A stretch of 64,000 bases of DNA from Davidsoniella eucalypti (GCA_004009845.1 RMBW01000073.1:124001-188000); one strand, 5' to 3'; shown: positions 36,126 to 48,102, numbered from the stretch's first letter. Notes: generated by a model not told the origin, from the letters alone. A program made the numbers and translations.

Positions 36126-38810
36126 AAGAAACTCATGGAATATATGGCATTTAAGACCGAGAACGCCCCAGACTCTTAGAGGCAGCCTTTCGTTGTCTAT
36201 GGCACACGATTCATCCAGGCTTTCCTTACACTGTCTCAGTTCGGAGTTCCCTCTCTCGCTTCTTTTGGTGTCCTCGGGCGTCGTGTTACTAGGATGGGAA
36301 AACATGAATTTTTGTCTACAGTGATTAAGGCTTCAAACTAAACTATTATAGAAAACAAAAAGTATAGCAACAATGGTATCTATGATTCTAGTATCTTGGC
36401 AATCTTGTTAGTTTTTCAACATCGTCACTATCAGGAGTACATGTGTTGGAATGATTGAGTATGCAGATAACCCTTGTCTATGCGGGAGATAACCCTATCT
36501 ATTTAGTCATGTCGTACAAACTCCAATCAATCTCATTCAATAACTATGTTCCCTTAGTCTTCAGTAGACGATTTTGACTTAATCTAATAGACTTTAGTTT
36601 TCTAACTATACGACTTTTATTTGTAATATCTACCTTCCAAAATTTAGTTGCAATACGATGATATGTTCTAGGTAGTCGGTTATTTGATATTGTATTTCGA
36701 TCACAATCATCAGAGTGGGTATATATATTTAACCATTTCAAAGCCTGCCATTGCGTAAATTTGATATAACAGTGTCACGGCGAGATGGGCGAAGCAAGGC
36801 CTACTAGCGAGACTTCAACCTATCCCCTTGGGGATATATACATGTATCTCACTATTGTTCACCAGGTATAATATAAAAGGACACAGCCACCTATATTTTG
36901 CGGTGCTGTACGGCTTGTAACCGTTACTCCTTTTCCGGGACGCGATCGTGGCTTAGAAACCCTCAATATGTATGTTACTCCCATGTTTTCTGTGATGGGA
37001 ACAAGCTTTGAGTTTCGTCGAAGTTCGCATCTACCCTTTCCAGATTCCTACTCTAAACACCTTAAAAGATGACCGACAGATGATATGACTATGAGAGTAA
37101 AAAGCACGAAGTGGACGTTTCAGATGAGGATGTTGTCAAATCCAAACATGGAACCGCTAAAGTAATACCATCAGCAGTCACCTAGTTTTCATATGCTGTC
37201 GGGACCTAATTCTCATTTATGAACTCAATATGAATTTGCCAGGAGAAAGCTAGAAGCGCGGCAACTAGCTAATGTTAGACGCCAATTATAGACTATTGGT
37301 ATTGCATACTAGGAGGGGGGGATGAATGAAGTGGGGATCACAGGAGAGAGAAAAGATATGGGAACCAGAGGATGGCAATTGAACGTTCAAAATCTGGTCT
37401 GCATAATACTCATTCGTGCAAGATGTGTTCTCAAATCACGAAAGGATGAGATCTAGAAATTTTGAACATGCGATAAGGATGTTGGAAAATGAGGCGATGT
37501 GGGAACCTTGCCTAGAAATAACCATGAACTAGGAATAACTGAGGAGCGGAAACTATGGAATCAAGATAGGAACATAATAAAGACTAGCCGAAAAAAAAGA
37601 AAAGAAAGCCTCAGCATAAAAACCGGAAGAGTGTGAAATTTAAGATACGATTTGGGAATCAGATAGAAATAGTTAGTATCAAAGCTAAGAAAAAAAGTCA
37701 AGACGTTTATAGCAAAAACTCACTAAACGATTATACAGGCTGAGACAATATGGTCGTGAGAAACCTATAACTACACAAAAACAAATTAACTTTTAAACAA
37801 AGCTTCGCTATAAACAGCAAAAGAGAAAACATAGATTGAAAGCCCTGGAAGAAAATTTACACAAGCCTAAAACTATAAAAGGGTGTTGTAGACAGACATA
37901 ATGAACGTGATAGTCTGGACTATTCCGTAATAGTCTTGAGAGGAAGTAACCAAGCAAACGGGTGACCAACTCAAATCTGACATAATGCTATAGATGAACA
38001 TCAGGATATTTCACGGCACAATCAACCTGTAACCACTTATGCTTATATGGATGCCGAGATGTGAGTTGAGCACGAGACTTGGTTTTTGTTAAGTCAAATC
38101 AAACCAAGTTACTAGCCAGGGAAATTCATAACAATCTAGCCCTCTTAGCAGCATCTAAAGCAAACTGATATAAGTAGGTCCTGTCACGACTGAGGTCATA
38201 CGATGGTTGAACGGACTTTTGAATACACTGAGAGAAGGGTGTACGGGTGGAGGTTATCTGTACTTGACTTGGAAGAGGGATAATGATATGGAAATGATGG
38301 GAAGATAGATAACGACAAGATACAGCGGCGGAAGAGGAAGACTTCAGTAACGACATCTATGCTATGGGTATCTTATTCACAGCAGAAAAAATGTATGCCC
38401 GATTGGGTGTCACTGAGAATCGGGGAAGAGAAAAATCTATCAAAAACCTGAAAGGAGATTCAAGCTGGGGCTCAGACTAAGAGAATGAAGTTCAAGTATT
38501 CAAAGACTGGAAAGGGAGCCGTAATTGATGTAATACTCTAAATGATTTGAGAGAACCCAAGGGAGAATGAAACCAAACAAAGAGGCATATAAATATGTAA
38601 ACAACACGAAATAGACCAAGTACTATCATTCCTAGCTATGTGGGCTCTCTATGTAAGTCCTCTATGTGAATCCTCTTACTCCCATGATCCTCTATCGTCT
38701 CTAAGCCTAGCCTGTATAACCCCACTCCCAACAAACAGGTCCATTTCTGACAATAAAATAACAACAACAAACGAAATCTTAGCCGAACTAACATAGGAAC
38801 AGTCCTGATT
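36126..38810. other. Non-coding stretch left of the LINE
   Basis: No supportable gene. From about 37310 to 38630 the plus strand is purine-rich, so the minus strand is CT-rich. Two minus-strand frames (38126-38356 with 76 codons, and 36544-36741 with 65 codons) have ordinary composition but no recognisable motif. I leave them uncalled. Confidence 0.4.
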
Positions 38811-41800
38811 TGATTTGATTGTATTTGACGTGACCCTAGGTTGGTAAATCTATTAACTGTAGCTTCGGTGGGGGGTAACTAAACAACAACATCACAGGCC
38901 TTGGGGGTACCTTTGAGTTCAAGTTACATACCCCTCCGTCCAAAGACGAATCTTTCCCCTTCGTCGTGGGTTTTAAGAGCGACCAGCACATGTCCCCAAT
39001 GCTGCTGTCCATTCTCGTTTTCTTTTTCGACACTTGTCGTTTTCGAAGCACCGTTTCGTGAGGCCTTGAGCCCGATTTCCCCTCTCGAGGGATGTTCTCA
39101 CCAGCGACCGACCCCGCACCTTTTCGATCATTGGTCTCCCGAGTCTATCCACTCACCTCAGGGAGCCACATTCACACACGGCGGGCAGCCTTTTGAAGGT
39201 TCCGGATGCCCGACCCCGCGGCGCGGGAATCTTGTCGCTGTGCTTCATAGCACCCGACTCGATTACGCCAAACTTTTCTTTCTTACGGCCACGATCACCA
39301 GCCTCTTGGAGGCTCACTGAATAGTGGGGATGGTTAGCTCCACTTAGGGAGTTGGTTTTGTGGTTCTGTCTTTTGGGGAATAGTTTTTGTGGATGCACAG
39401 TTTTTTTTTGTATATGTTTTTGTTGCTCATAGTGGAGGTATGGACCACTAGTTCTTCGACTAGGGGACGGCGGTGTCGTCCCGCACATACAAAGTATTGA
39501 GTTTGTCGAACGGAGGACTTTTACACTTTAAAATTGCCAAAACAACTTTAATATACAGGCACAACTTTAAATATCTGTCCGGTATGGCGTCGTATGAGTA
39601 TATTACTTGTTTGGCCCGCTGATGGAGCTTCTTCTCTAGGCGCATGGGCTCTGTAATGCCGCCATTTCACCTCCAGTCTCTTGGTAAGATACTTGCAGGA
39701 GCTCTCTTTCCGAAGTAGCTTTTTGACAAAGCTAGTCCGGAGTGGTCTCTAATTTCTAGGGATGGAAAGGTTCCTTCCGTTGATGGCACAGTGGACAGTT
39801 TCTTTCCGCATCAGTATGTTCGAACCGGTCATGGTACTCCGCAAAGTCGCCATGGCAGTTAGAATCCGTCCCACCGTAGACCTGTGCTAGTCTTTAAACC
39901 GGTCCACCTTATAGACAGTCTTTGTTTCAAAACGAACCCCAAGGTGTTTTCTCGGCTCGCGCTCCGCTATCCACGATTTGAAGTCGGCATTTAGATGTGC
40001 GTTTTTCCATCTGACCGGGAACATCAGTGTGTCCCGGGACCCATATGATGCCACCGACCGCTAGCTCTACACGCTCAGTGCCTCCTTTCCACTCATGGAG
40101 TAAGCTTCGGATCTTGTTGACAGCCTCTTGAGAAGTTCCATTCTTACCCACCATATTGGAGATGCGTTGTGCAACACCCAAATTGTCAAGGCACAGATAT
40201 AGACTGCCTGCATCGGGAGGAGCATGCTTGATGGCCGCTTGGACTGCATTTTCTGCAGCAATGGCCTCTGTGTCGGCCACTTCTCGTAGAGAGCCACATG
40301 ACCCTAGACCTTCACAGAGTTTGATGCCCTCATAAAAGACTGCCCAGCCAGCCCCTGTCCTGCCCTTCTCATCGCGAGAACCATCGGAGTAAGCCCATAA
40401 CGTTTTCGGGTCTGCCTCAGCCACCTCTTTCAAATGATGTTTGGTGGCTTCTTCTTTGTCTAGTTGCGGTGGCAGACAGTCACGGGGGCCCTTTTCTTCT
40501 GGGAAGAGTCGAACAGACTCTTTAATCGGCACCGGTAGCAATTTCTTGTACACATCGATGTGTCCTTCTATCTCTGTGATGCATAGCGGGTGCCGAGAGT
40601 CTACCGTGGAAGCCCAAATGGCAGCGGCTCTCTCAAGGTCCTTCAGTATCATCTCCATGTTTGGGAACGAGGAGAGGATGTGCAAAAGCCTAGTCGGCAT
40701 GGTACAGTACACTGGCAGTGCGGCCCTCAGGGCAACTCTCAAAGCTACCTCTAGCTTTTCTTTCCCTGTAGCCTGCAGGGAGACCAGGTGGAAGAGGCAT
40801 ACGTCAGTTGGGGGAGCACGCAACTCCTTACTGCATGTAGCAGACTCCTCACTGGGGTTCCTCGGTACACTCCCGAGAGAGCTCGGAGTGCGTTCGTGGT
40901 TCTCTTGGCTTTGGCAGTGACCTGCTTTGCGTGTTCCAAAAAGTTGAAGCCGGAATCCCACCATACGCCTAGCCACCTTAGAGATTTGGAAGGCTTTAGT
41001 AGTCCTCCACAGGGGATCGTAACTAGACTCATGGAGGAGCATACTCTTGTTCGGCAGTGTAACAGTCCTGTTTTGTCCCAGTCTAGCGAAAGACCATTGT
41101 CCCTGCACCATTTCTCTATCTTTTTCAGGGTTCCATCAATGGTTTCCACATTAACTGAAATATTCTTAGATAAGACCGAAACGAGGCCATCGTCAGCGTA
41201 GGCCAGACCCCAAACCACCGCATGTAGGCTCGTCATGTAAAGCATGTACAGGATGGGTGAGGCCGGCGAGCCCTGTGGCAGACTGCCTCCGACTTTCCTG
41301 GTGACCGGTTGGTCTCCTTCTATATAGAGGGAAACTTCCTGTCCGGTGAGAAAAGATTCCACCCATTTGACTATTGACGTTGGCCAGCCTTGATTTCTGA
41401 GCCTTTGAACCAGCCTACCCCCGTTTCACGGCGTCCAAGGCACCCTTGATGTCGTAGGTGACAAAAGAGGTTATCTCTCCATACTTGGATCGTCCCTTAA
41501 TCTTGTCTGCTAGCAACAGTGTGAGGTCCGTAGCTGCCCTTCTTGGTACTGCGCTAGCATATGTGCGGGGGATGATCTCTAGTTCAATAGCTTGTGCTGC
41601 CAGTCTTCACACTACAATTCTCTCGAGTCCCTTTCCCAGAGTTGAGAGAAGTGAGATCAGTCTGTGGCTTCTTGGGAGCGATTTGTCACGGCCTGGCTTT
41701 GGTATGACCACCAGGCAGGCCGTTTTGAAGACCTTGGGGTGCCAGCCAACTTCCAGACAGCCTCGGAAAAGTGCTGTCACTTTTGACCCTAAGACCTTCC

Positions 41801-41830
41801 ATGCCAACTTCCAGGCACCATCTTGAGAGG
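38811..41830 (-). mobile_element. Non-LTR retrotransposon (LINE), 5'-truncated and decayed
   Basis: The element reads on the minus strand. It keeps the C-terminal part of a LINE polyprotein: the reverse transcriptase fingers and palm, an RNase H domain and a Cys/His tail. It lacks the apurinic endonuclease and the first ORF, so it is 5'-truncated near 41830. The plus-strand left edge (38812-38840) is an ATCAA-type repetitive tail. The true 3' end could instead lie near 39455, because similarity to the 20.7-kb fragment stops there; then 38811-39455 would be a different insertion. RNase H after the reverse transcriptase and the later HGDFAEYH motif fit fungal Tad/I-type LINEs. No clear target-site duplication was found by eye. 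Confidence 0.8.
39690..41830 (-). pseudogene. LINE reverse transcriptase - RNase H polyprotein, broken
   Basis: Three frames together give a LINE ORF2 tail. The first piece (41830-41607) carries VVIPKPGRDKS and LISLLSTLGKGLERIV and stops at a TGA (41607-41609), where an Arg codon would be expected. The frame then resumes, shifts near the C5 run at about 41420, and gives the palm with GGSLPQGSPASPILYMLY and the catalytic AYADDG box (about 41190). It shifts again near 40775. The third piece holds RNase H with YSDGSR, GAGWAVF, an acidic ADTEAIAAENA helix and IIWVPGHTDVPG (about 40390-40020). Another shift leads to HGDFAEYHDRF and a C-x2-C-H motif (about 39860-39790). The breaks make it inactive. 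The active-site residues are still present, so the insertion may be fairly young. Confidence 0.82.
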
Positions 41831-41907
41831 TTCCATGGTAGCTAAAAACTATGTAGATCCAAGAGGATAAACAGAGCAACAACAACAACAAACAACGTAG
41901 AACAAGA

Positions 41908-41980
41908 GGCTTAATAGTCTAGTTGGTTAGGACGTCGGATTCTGATTCCGTAAGCCCAGGTTCGAATCCTGGTTAGGCCT
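41908..41980 (+). tRNA. tRNA-Gln (anticodon CTG)
   Basis: A full 73-nt cloverleaf can be drawn. The acceptor GGCTTAA pairs with TTAGGCC (one G-U pair). The D stem is GTCT/GGAC, the anticodon loop TTCTGAT on a TCGGA/TCCGT stem (first pair T-T mismatched), and the T arm CCAGG-TTCGAAT-CCTGG, with discriminator T. The anticodon CTG reads CAG (Gln). There is no intron. The A box (about 41915-41926) and B box (GGTTCGAATCC, 41959-41969) are intact. It lies just upstream of where the decayed LINE breaks off. Confidence 0.93.
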
Positions 41981-43148
41981 TGACATCCATCGTTCCATCA
42001 TGTAGGTGGAAGATATACTTTTTTAATGATGAACCAAATCAAATACTCGGCCGATTTGGGGAGTGGTAGTGAGGACGCTGGGTTACGGGAGATAGTAATT
42101 AACAGGTGATGTTGAGCCCTGTTACATTTAGTCAGCTAAAGAGGAGGAGAACTAGGTATTAGATGTTAAATAATAATCCAGTGTACCAATAACTTTTTAC
42201 CAAAGGGAGACGGCAAACCCGCTCGGGATCCACCGGGGATAAAAGCCCGTGTCGAGAGCCGGTAGCCTTTTAGACTATTATAATCCTACTTTTTTTTGCT
42301 ACCCGCTAAAAATGCTAGGTACCCAATCCTGGAACCTCGCGGCATAACGTTCGGGTTGTGTTAGACAAGAGAGCTTTCTTGACGCCAAAGCCGGGCTCTC
42401 AAAAAGACATGAGAAATGCATGAATCTACACAAACCTGTGACTGCTGACCATCCGGTAGTTGGCCCGGAAGATGACCTCAGCTAACCTCAGCTAACCACT
42501 CTCGCCCCGAGCATGCCTCCGTATTACTGCAAAATGATAGTAGGTAGACGTTAAAGAAGACAAAGACAAAAGTAGATACGGAACCATCACATAATACATA
42601 AACGGCAGTGTTGTACTACGTAAAATCCAATACCCATGACGGAAAGATAAATAAATATTTCTTGTGTTGGCAATTATATTTGTATTGCAAGGCATAGTTA
42701 CTGATACTTTGTGAACAAGAAAAAAATATGTGTATTAAATCCAAACAAAATGGAACCTTTTTCTGTCATACAGAGAAAGAGTTGAATATATATATAAAAG
42801 AGAAATAACGCCACGCATACGCTATGCTATATAAATAGTAGAAAGAGCTAGAGCCTTGAAAAGCATGACAAGGTAGATCGCGAATACAAGATAATCATAT
42901 GAAAAACAAAAATAGGCCAGATTTAATGGAGGATAGACGATAGTATACTCCGAGATATATGTTTAGTGGGAAAGACAGAGAAACATGTCTGTAGACAACG
43001 GGTAGATTGACGAACGAGAATAATGGGAGCAAGCGAGGAAGGAAGAGCCAACCCAAAAAGCATTATACTAACGGCCTATGAATGCCAGATAATGCGTTCT
43101 AACACGGTCAGGCTGGTCATTGATCTTATTCTCGTATGACGTATTCGT
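41981..43148. other. Intergenic, tRNA to Lon 3' end
   Basis: No gene seen. Close to the tRNA there is a T-run that could terminate RNA polymerase III (TTTTTT at about 42018). A GC-richer block at 42200-42390 has no recognisable content. A tandem CTCAGCTAAC duplication lies at about 42477-42496. Confidence 0.5.
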
Positions 43149-46100
43149 TTACAGGCGGCTTTCGACTCCCGCTGTATGGTTCTTCGCCCACTTTGATTCA
43201 GGCCAAACGACACGAATGGCATCCCAGATGTGACTGTAAGAAGAAAGTGGATGTTAGCCAGATAGTAAAGGTTTGAAACATTCAACGCTTGTACTAGGTT
43301 GAACGAAAAGAAAAGAAAAGCAAGTTGTCAAGGGATACATTAAAGCATGGCCAAGTTTTGAGCAAGGGAAAGAAATGAGAAGTGGGGAGGGCATAAAGAG
43401 TTGTTTTGAAACCCTATGACAGAACCATCAAGATCAGGAACATACATGTTCCCTCCCTTCCATTTGAATGGTGTTTGTCCTCCCCCCTTTGTCTACTTGA
43501 CATTCTCCCTGCATTGGCTATCCATGTACAACGAAAAAAGGCAGGAAATGGAAAGACACGATCGTGTAACTCGAGACTAAAGGAGAAAAAAGGGACTTAC
43601 TTGACGTAAACAATCTTTAGACTGTTTCTGACTTCTAGTGGAAGACCTTTGGTATCTCGCTTGTTTTGCTCTGGCAAAATTACAGTTTTGACACCTGCGC
43701 GATGAGCGCCGATAAGTTTTTCTTTAATACCACCGACAGCCGTAATACGACCTCTTAGTGAAATTTCACCCTTCATTTTCAAATAGGTTAGTATACACTC
43801 TCCATTTCTTATCAAACGATAATGCCAAAAGAAAAGAAAAATAACTTACAGTCATGGCCAGATCTGGTGGTACGGCGTTGTTGGAAAACAACGAGATCAT
43901 GGCAATAGCCTGAGCCATGCCACTACTTGGGCCATCTTTGGGGATACTTCCCGCTGGACAATGCACGTGCAAATCGCGAGCGTGCATAATATTGGTCGTT
44001 TTATCTTGTGTCATGCCCATTTCAAACGCATGGCCCTTGACCCAACTTAGGGCTACTTCCACACTTTCTTTGAGCACATCACCCAATTGGCCCGTCAGTT
44101 GTACATGACCGTTACCCGGCATATCGGCCACTTCGATAAACAGAATGCTGCCATGGCCGCCAGAGCTGTAGGCGACTAGGCCAGTAACCACTCCGGGTCT
44201 ACTTGAAGTCATGGCAATCTCCTCCTCGTACCGCTCGGAACCGATCAGCCGCTCAATTTCATCGGGTGTTAGGTCTGAGCGGTACGAATCCAATTTCTTG
44301 CGATCTCGTGCATCTGTATAGTCTACGGCTTTGCCACGGCACACTGCCGCGATTTCTCGTTCAAGACTACGCACACCAGCCTCACGCGTATAGCCTTCAA
44401 TAATCTTAGTCACCACCTTCTCGTTCCATACACACTGACTCTCTGTCAGCCCGTTGAAGCGCAATTGCTTAGGGACCAGATGTTTCAGTGCGATGTGGCG
44501 CTTCTCATGCGACGTGTAACCGGGCAAGTAAATCAGTTCCATGCGATCAAGCAATGGTGGGGGAATGTACTCGAGGTTGTTGGCAGTAGCAATGAAGAGA
44601 ACCTTGCTCAGATCTATGGGTGTACCGACATAGTGGTCGGTAAATGTGCTGTTCTGCTCGGGATCCAAGACCTCTAGCATAGCAGCTGAAGGATCGCCCA
44701 TGTTACTAGCCTTGCCTAACTTGTCAATCTCATCTAGTAGGATAACAGGGTTGGCCACACCAACTTTGCGCAGACCCTGAACGATGACACCGGGCATAGA
44801 GGCAACATACGTGCGCCGATGGCCACGGATCTCGGGTTCATCACGAACACCTCCTAGAGAAATACGGTGGAATTTGCGGCCAAGCGCTGTGGCTATAGAA
44901 CGGGCTAGACTGGTCTTGCCAACACCAGGCGGTCCAGCAAGTAGCATGATAGGTGACTTGTCTTGCATACGTCTTCTTTTCAGAAGCTCTAGGCGAGCAT
45001 GCAACGCCTCAGCACTATCGGCATTTGAAGTTCCTTCGGCCTCCATGGCGGTAATTTCAGTCTCTGTCTTTTTAATATTACGATCGAGGTCGTCATTAAT
45101 AGATTGTTTGAGACGTAAGATAGACAAGTACTCGATCAAGCGACGCTTGACGCGCTCGAGACCATAGTGATCACCATCCAGTTGTTTGCGGGCCTTGATT
45201 AGGGTGTCGGGCCCAAGACGGTCTTCGGTAACCTTGGTCCATGGGATGTCGGCGATGGTGTCGAGCCAATTGACCATGTTGGCATATTCTTGGCCACCGG
45301 GGTGCGTGTTACGCAGGTGGCGGAGCTCTCGGTCAACCATCTTGCGTGCATCTGGTGGAAGCTCGGCCTCGTCAAGGCGCTTCTTCAGCTCTGAAATCTC
45401 AGAATCCTCATCCTCGTCATCGTTGCCGTCACCACCTTTGTGTCCTGGTGGCATGATGGCCAGCATAGGGTTCTTTGGGACGCCAGAAATCCGTTGTGTG
45501 TGGTCATGGAGACCGAGGATGTGGGTAGGGAAGGTGGCTACGGCGGTAATTTTGAAATTCTCCTTAAGAGTGCCAACCTGACGCTCGAGAAGACCACTGA
45601 CAGTACGTAGGCGGTCCTTAACCTCGACTGCGCCGAGGACCTGAAGTTTCTCCTCATAAGAGGATTCAACAATGTTGGCCATGAAGTCGGCAAGCTGACC
45701 GCAGTCGTCAATCTGCTTCTTAGCAATGAAGATGTCGAGGCGTTGAGTAAGTAGCGGGTGGAGGCCAGACCGCGTGTCGTTTTGCGGTAGAAGAGAAGAG
45801 ACTCGGAGGAGGGCGACAAGCTCACGCGACAGATTCTTGAGGGTTTGGAAGAGAGCCTGTAGCTCTTTGTCCTTGGGATTGACTGTTGATCATATAGGGA
45901 CAGGAGATAAGGGGTTAGCACTGGAACCAAAGCTGTGGTGATGATCCATGGTGGTTTTGTGGAGAGTAGGTGAGCGAGTAAGTGGTGTGGAAACAACTGG
46001 GGGGGACAAGGTATAACAGAGGAGGATATGGCGGTTGGTAGTTGACGGGGGTATACACTAGATATTCGAGGAATGGTAGGGGAGAAAGAAAAAAAACGAA

Positions 46101-46959
46101 GGAAAAGGGTGTGCGTTGGATGGACGACCAGGCAGGCCGTTATAGTGTATGGAAGTGCATATTTTGCATTTACATGTCATGTATGTGCTAATGCATGGAT
46201 TATCAAGACACACGACGGCTAGCACAGTATACATGACAGATACATATGCCTGGTTGGCTATCGAGGAAATCGGAGAAGCTACTAGCTTGCCAACAGCCAT
46301 GCAGAATAGGATGTAAGGAAGAAGCTCTCTATACTTTTCAGCCAGTAGCAACGCCATGAAGGCTAGCTAGCGGGTAAGAAGAGGAAGCCGCAGCCAAGCG
46401 AGCAAGTGCTTTTGCTCGACGATGCGGGAATATAGGCATAGAGTGAAATAAACAGCTATGGGAAACAATGCTAGTAGTAGCATCAGTGACTTTACTTACC
46501 CTTGTCCAACAACTCTTCATATTCGGTTGCCTCAAAGAACGGGCGATCCTTTACGACGCCATTGAACTTGCAGCGCTGTAAGCCTTCGACTTTGAGCGCG
46601 AAGTCGCCCAAGCCACGGCCATCAATGCCCAAAACCTTTGCCGTGACACCGATGACCGAGAGCTCAGAGGCCTGGATCTTGGTGATGCTGACCTCGGGGA
46701 CGCGCTGGTCGGCTCGGTCGTTGTTGTTTTGGATGTGACTAGCGCTAGAGGCGAGTACTGACGGCTGCACTGGCATACAGCCGATAATCGACTCTATGCG
46801 GTCGCTAGAGCTTAGGGCAGACTCTTCTAGTAGCGCGGCTAAGAGCGCGGGGACATCGGGGCGACTGGACGATACGGGAATGCGCTGTATAATTCCGGGC
46901 AATAGCACGGCGCCGCGCAACAGCGGGATCAATGGAAGGTGGTCGACGCCGACAGACAT
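43149..46959 (-). CDS. Lon protease homologue, peroxisomal
   Basis: ATP-dependent serine protease expected to degrade damaged or misfolded proteins in the peroxisomal matrix. Four exons (46959-46500, 45882-43850, 43770-43601, 43233-43149) join in frame to 915 residues, the usual size for peroxisomal Lon. Introns are 617, 79 and 367 nt. The N-terminal LON substrate domain contains LPLIPLLRGAVLLPG. Walker A (GPPGVGKTS) is near residue 470 and Walker B is VILLDEIDK. The protease domain has the catalytic Ser in PKDGPSSGMA and the Lys in GGIKEKLIG. The protein ends VESRL, where SRL is a type 1 peroxisomal targeting signal; mitochondrial Lon lacks this. The start is the ATG at 46959. The frame is open upstream without another ATG. 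Intron 2 has a TACTAAC branch point. Confidence 0.93.
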
Positions 46960-48102
46960 TCTGGCTATATTCGCAACAGTCGAACGGCGAGATACAATCG
47001 ATGTGATAAGTCTTGAGAGCGCCAAATGGAGTGTGCAGTTCGGTGTGGCGTCGGTTTGGCTGGCGAAAAACGGTCGTCAAGCTCGAATCGATATTTGATT
47101 ATTTTAGTCCTGCTTGAGATGCGACACAAGAAAATCGCACGAATAGAAGAAGTCGGCCAGAAACAATAACAAATCAAATGGCAAACCTGCTAAGCATAAA
47201 CAAAAGCAAGCAAATCACAGAAATTTGTGGTTGTGAAGCTACGCAAAGTACAGTATCATCAAACAAAAGAAAGCTCTGGAAACTACCATGGCTAATTTAA
47301 ATCTATCCAGTCAAGTTCTCGGAGGAAGGAAGCTTTCTCGGTCGCAATTACTCAAAAACACACTTAATCGGCTAATTCGGTCGCTCTTGCTGGCCATTAA
47401 GAAAGCCGCGGAACATTGTCCATAGGGGGCTCTGTCTGCTGACTAAGCATCTCCAACAATCATATGTCTCGCTAGCAATGATGCCTGCTTAATCTCCAGA
47501 CACTTGTTGTTATTATTTTTGTTTATAAAGCGTTGCCTTGCCACCTAGCTCAGATGCTTCCAATTCAAATGTCTGTTCACAAGTCCTTGATTTTTTTGGG
47601 CTTTTTTTTAATTCATTAATTTTATGGAGCTATAGAGCTATGAAGATTACAAGTCCCTGATACAACATATATAAAAGACCCCAATATACCCCAGCCTCAC
47701 ATGTCAATTGATTGTAAATTTACTCATGGCCAAAGTACCCCTGGTTAAACCTCGTCAAGTCTATTGGAATATATTCTCTAACATATTCCAATCAAGAACA
47801 AAGGCTCAACAGTTTGAATTCGATTAAAATTTAATCATCACAACATCTCGTGGTCAACAAAGCAAGCGCACTTCTCATTAGCGCTCTAAGCCTTGCTAGC
47901 CTCATTCTATGGCGAATTTCATGGGCTGGAATCTTGTAGTTTAAGTTCCCGCCACAGGCCACCGCAACATCGCCCTATAGCGGGAAATAATCCTTCGACG
48001 ATCAGACTACAACTAGATGTATATGGGTACAACCTGTGTACCCATATACATACAGATATGTCTGTCTGTATGTCCCTATAGAGTAAAGGAGGAAACGTAG
48101 TA
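46960..48102. other. Lon upstream region
   Basis: This holds the Lon promoter and 5' leader, with no other gene supported. The frame directly upstream of the Lon ATG is open to a TGA near 47079 and encodes a basic, acid-free stretch next to the start. A perfect 14-bp-stem hairpin lies at 48018-48050, close to the left end of the Tc1 element. Confidence 0.4.
48018..48050. repeat. Perfect hairpin, 14-bp stem
   Basis: TGTATATGGGTACA (48018-48031) is the exact reverse complement of 48037-48050, leaving a 5-nt loop ACCTG. It lies 52 bp left of the Tc1 inverted repeat and outside the element. Confidence 0.85.

Noticed and set aside
38126..38356. 76-codon minus-strand frame in the CT-rich region left of the LINE
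   Set aside because: Ordinary composition, but no homologous motif, splice signals or supporting neighbours.
38901..39320. 139-codon plus-strand frame within the LINE 3' region
   Set aside because: It lies antisense to the element, is Pro/Ser-rich with no domain, and is best explained as a shadow of GC-rich element sequence.
38758..41900. AACAACAACAAA on both sides of the LINE as a target-site duplication
   Set aside because: The left copy is about 40 bp from the tail and both are simple repeats, so they do not mark a true duplication.
46121..46145. 15-base match between a Lon intron and the LINE (ACCAGGCAGGCCGTT)
   Set aside because: A 15-base match is expected about twice by chance in a window this long, and the flanks do not match.
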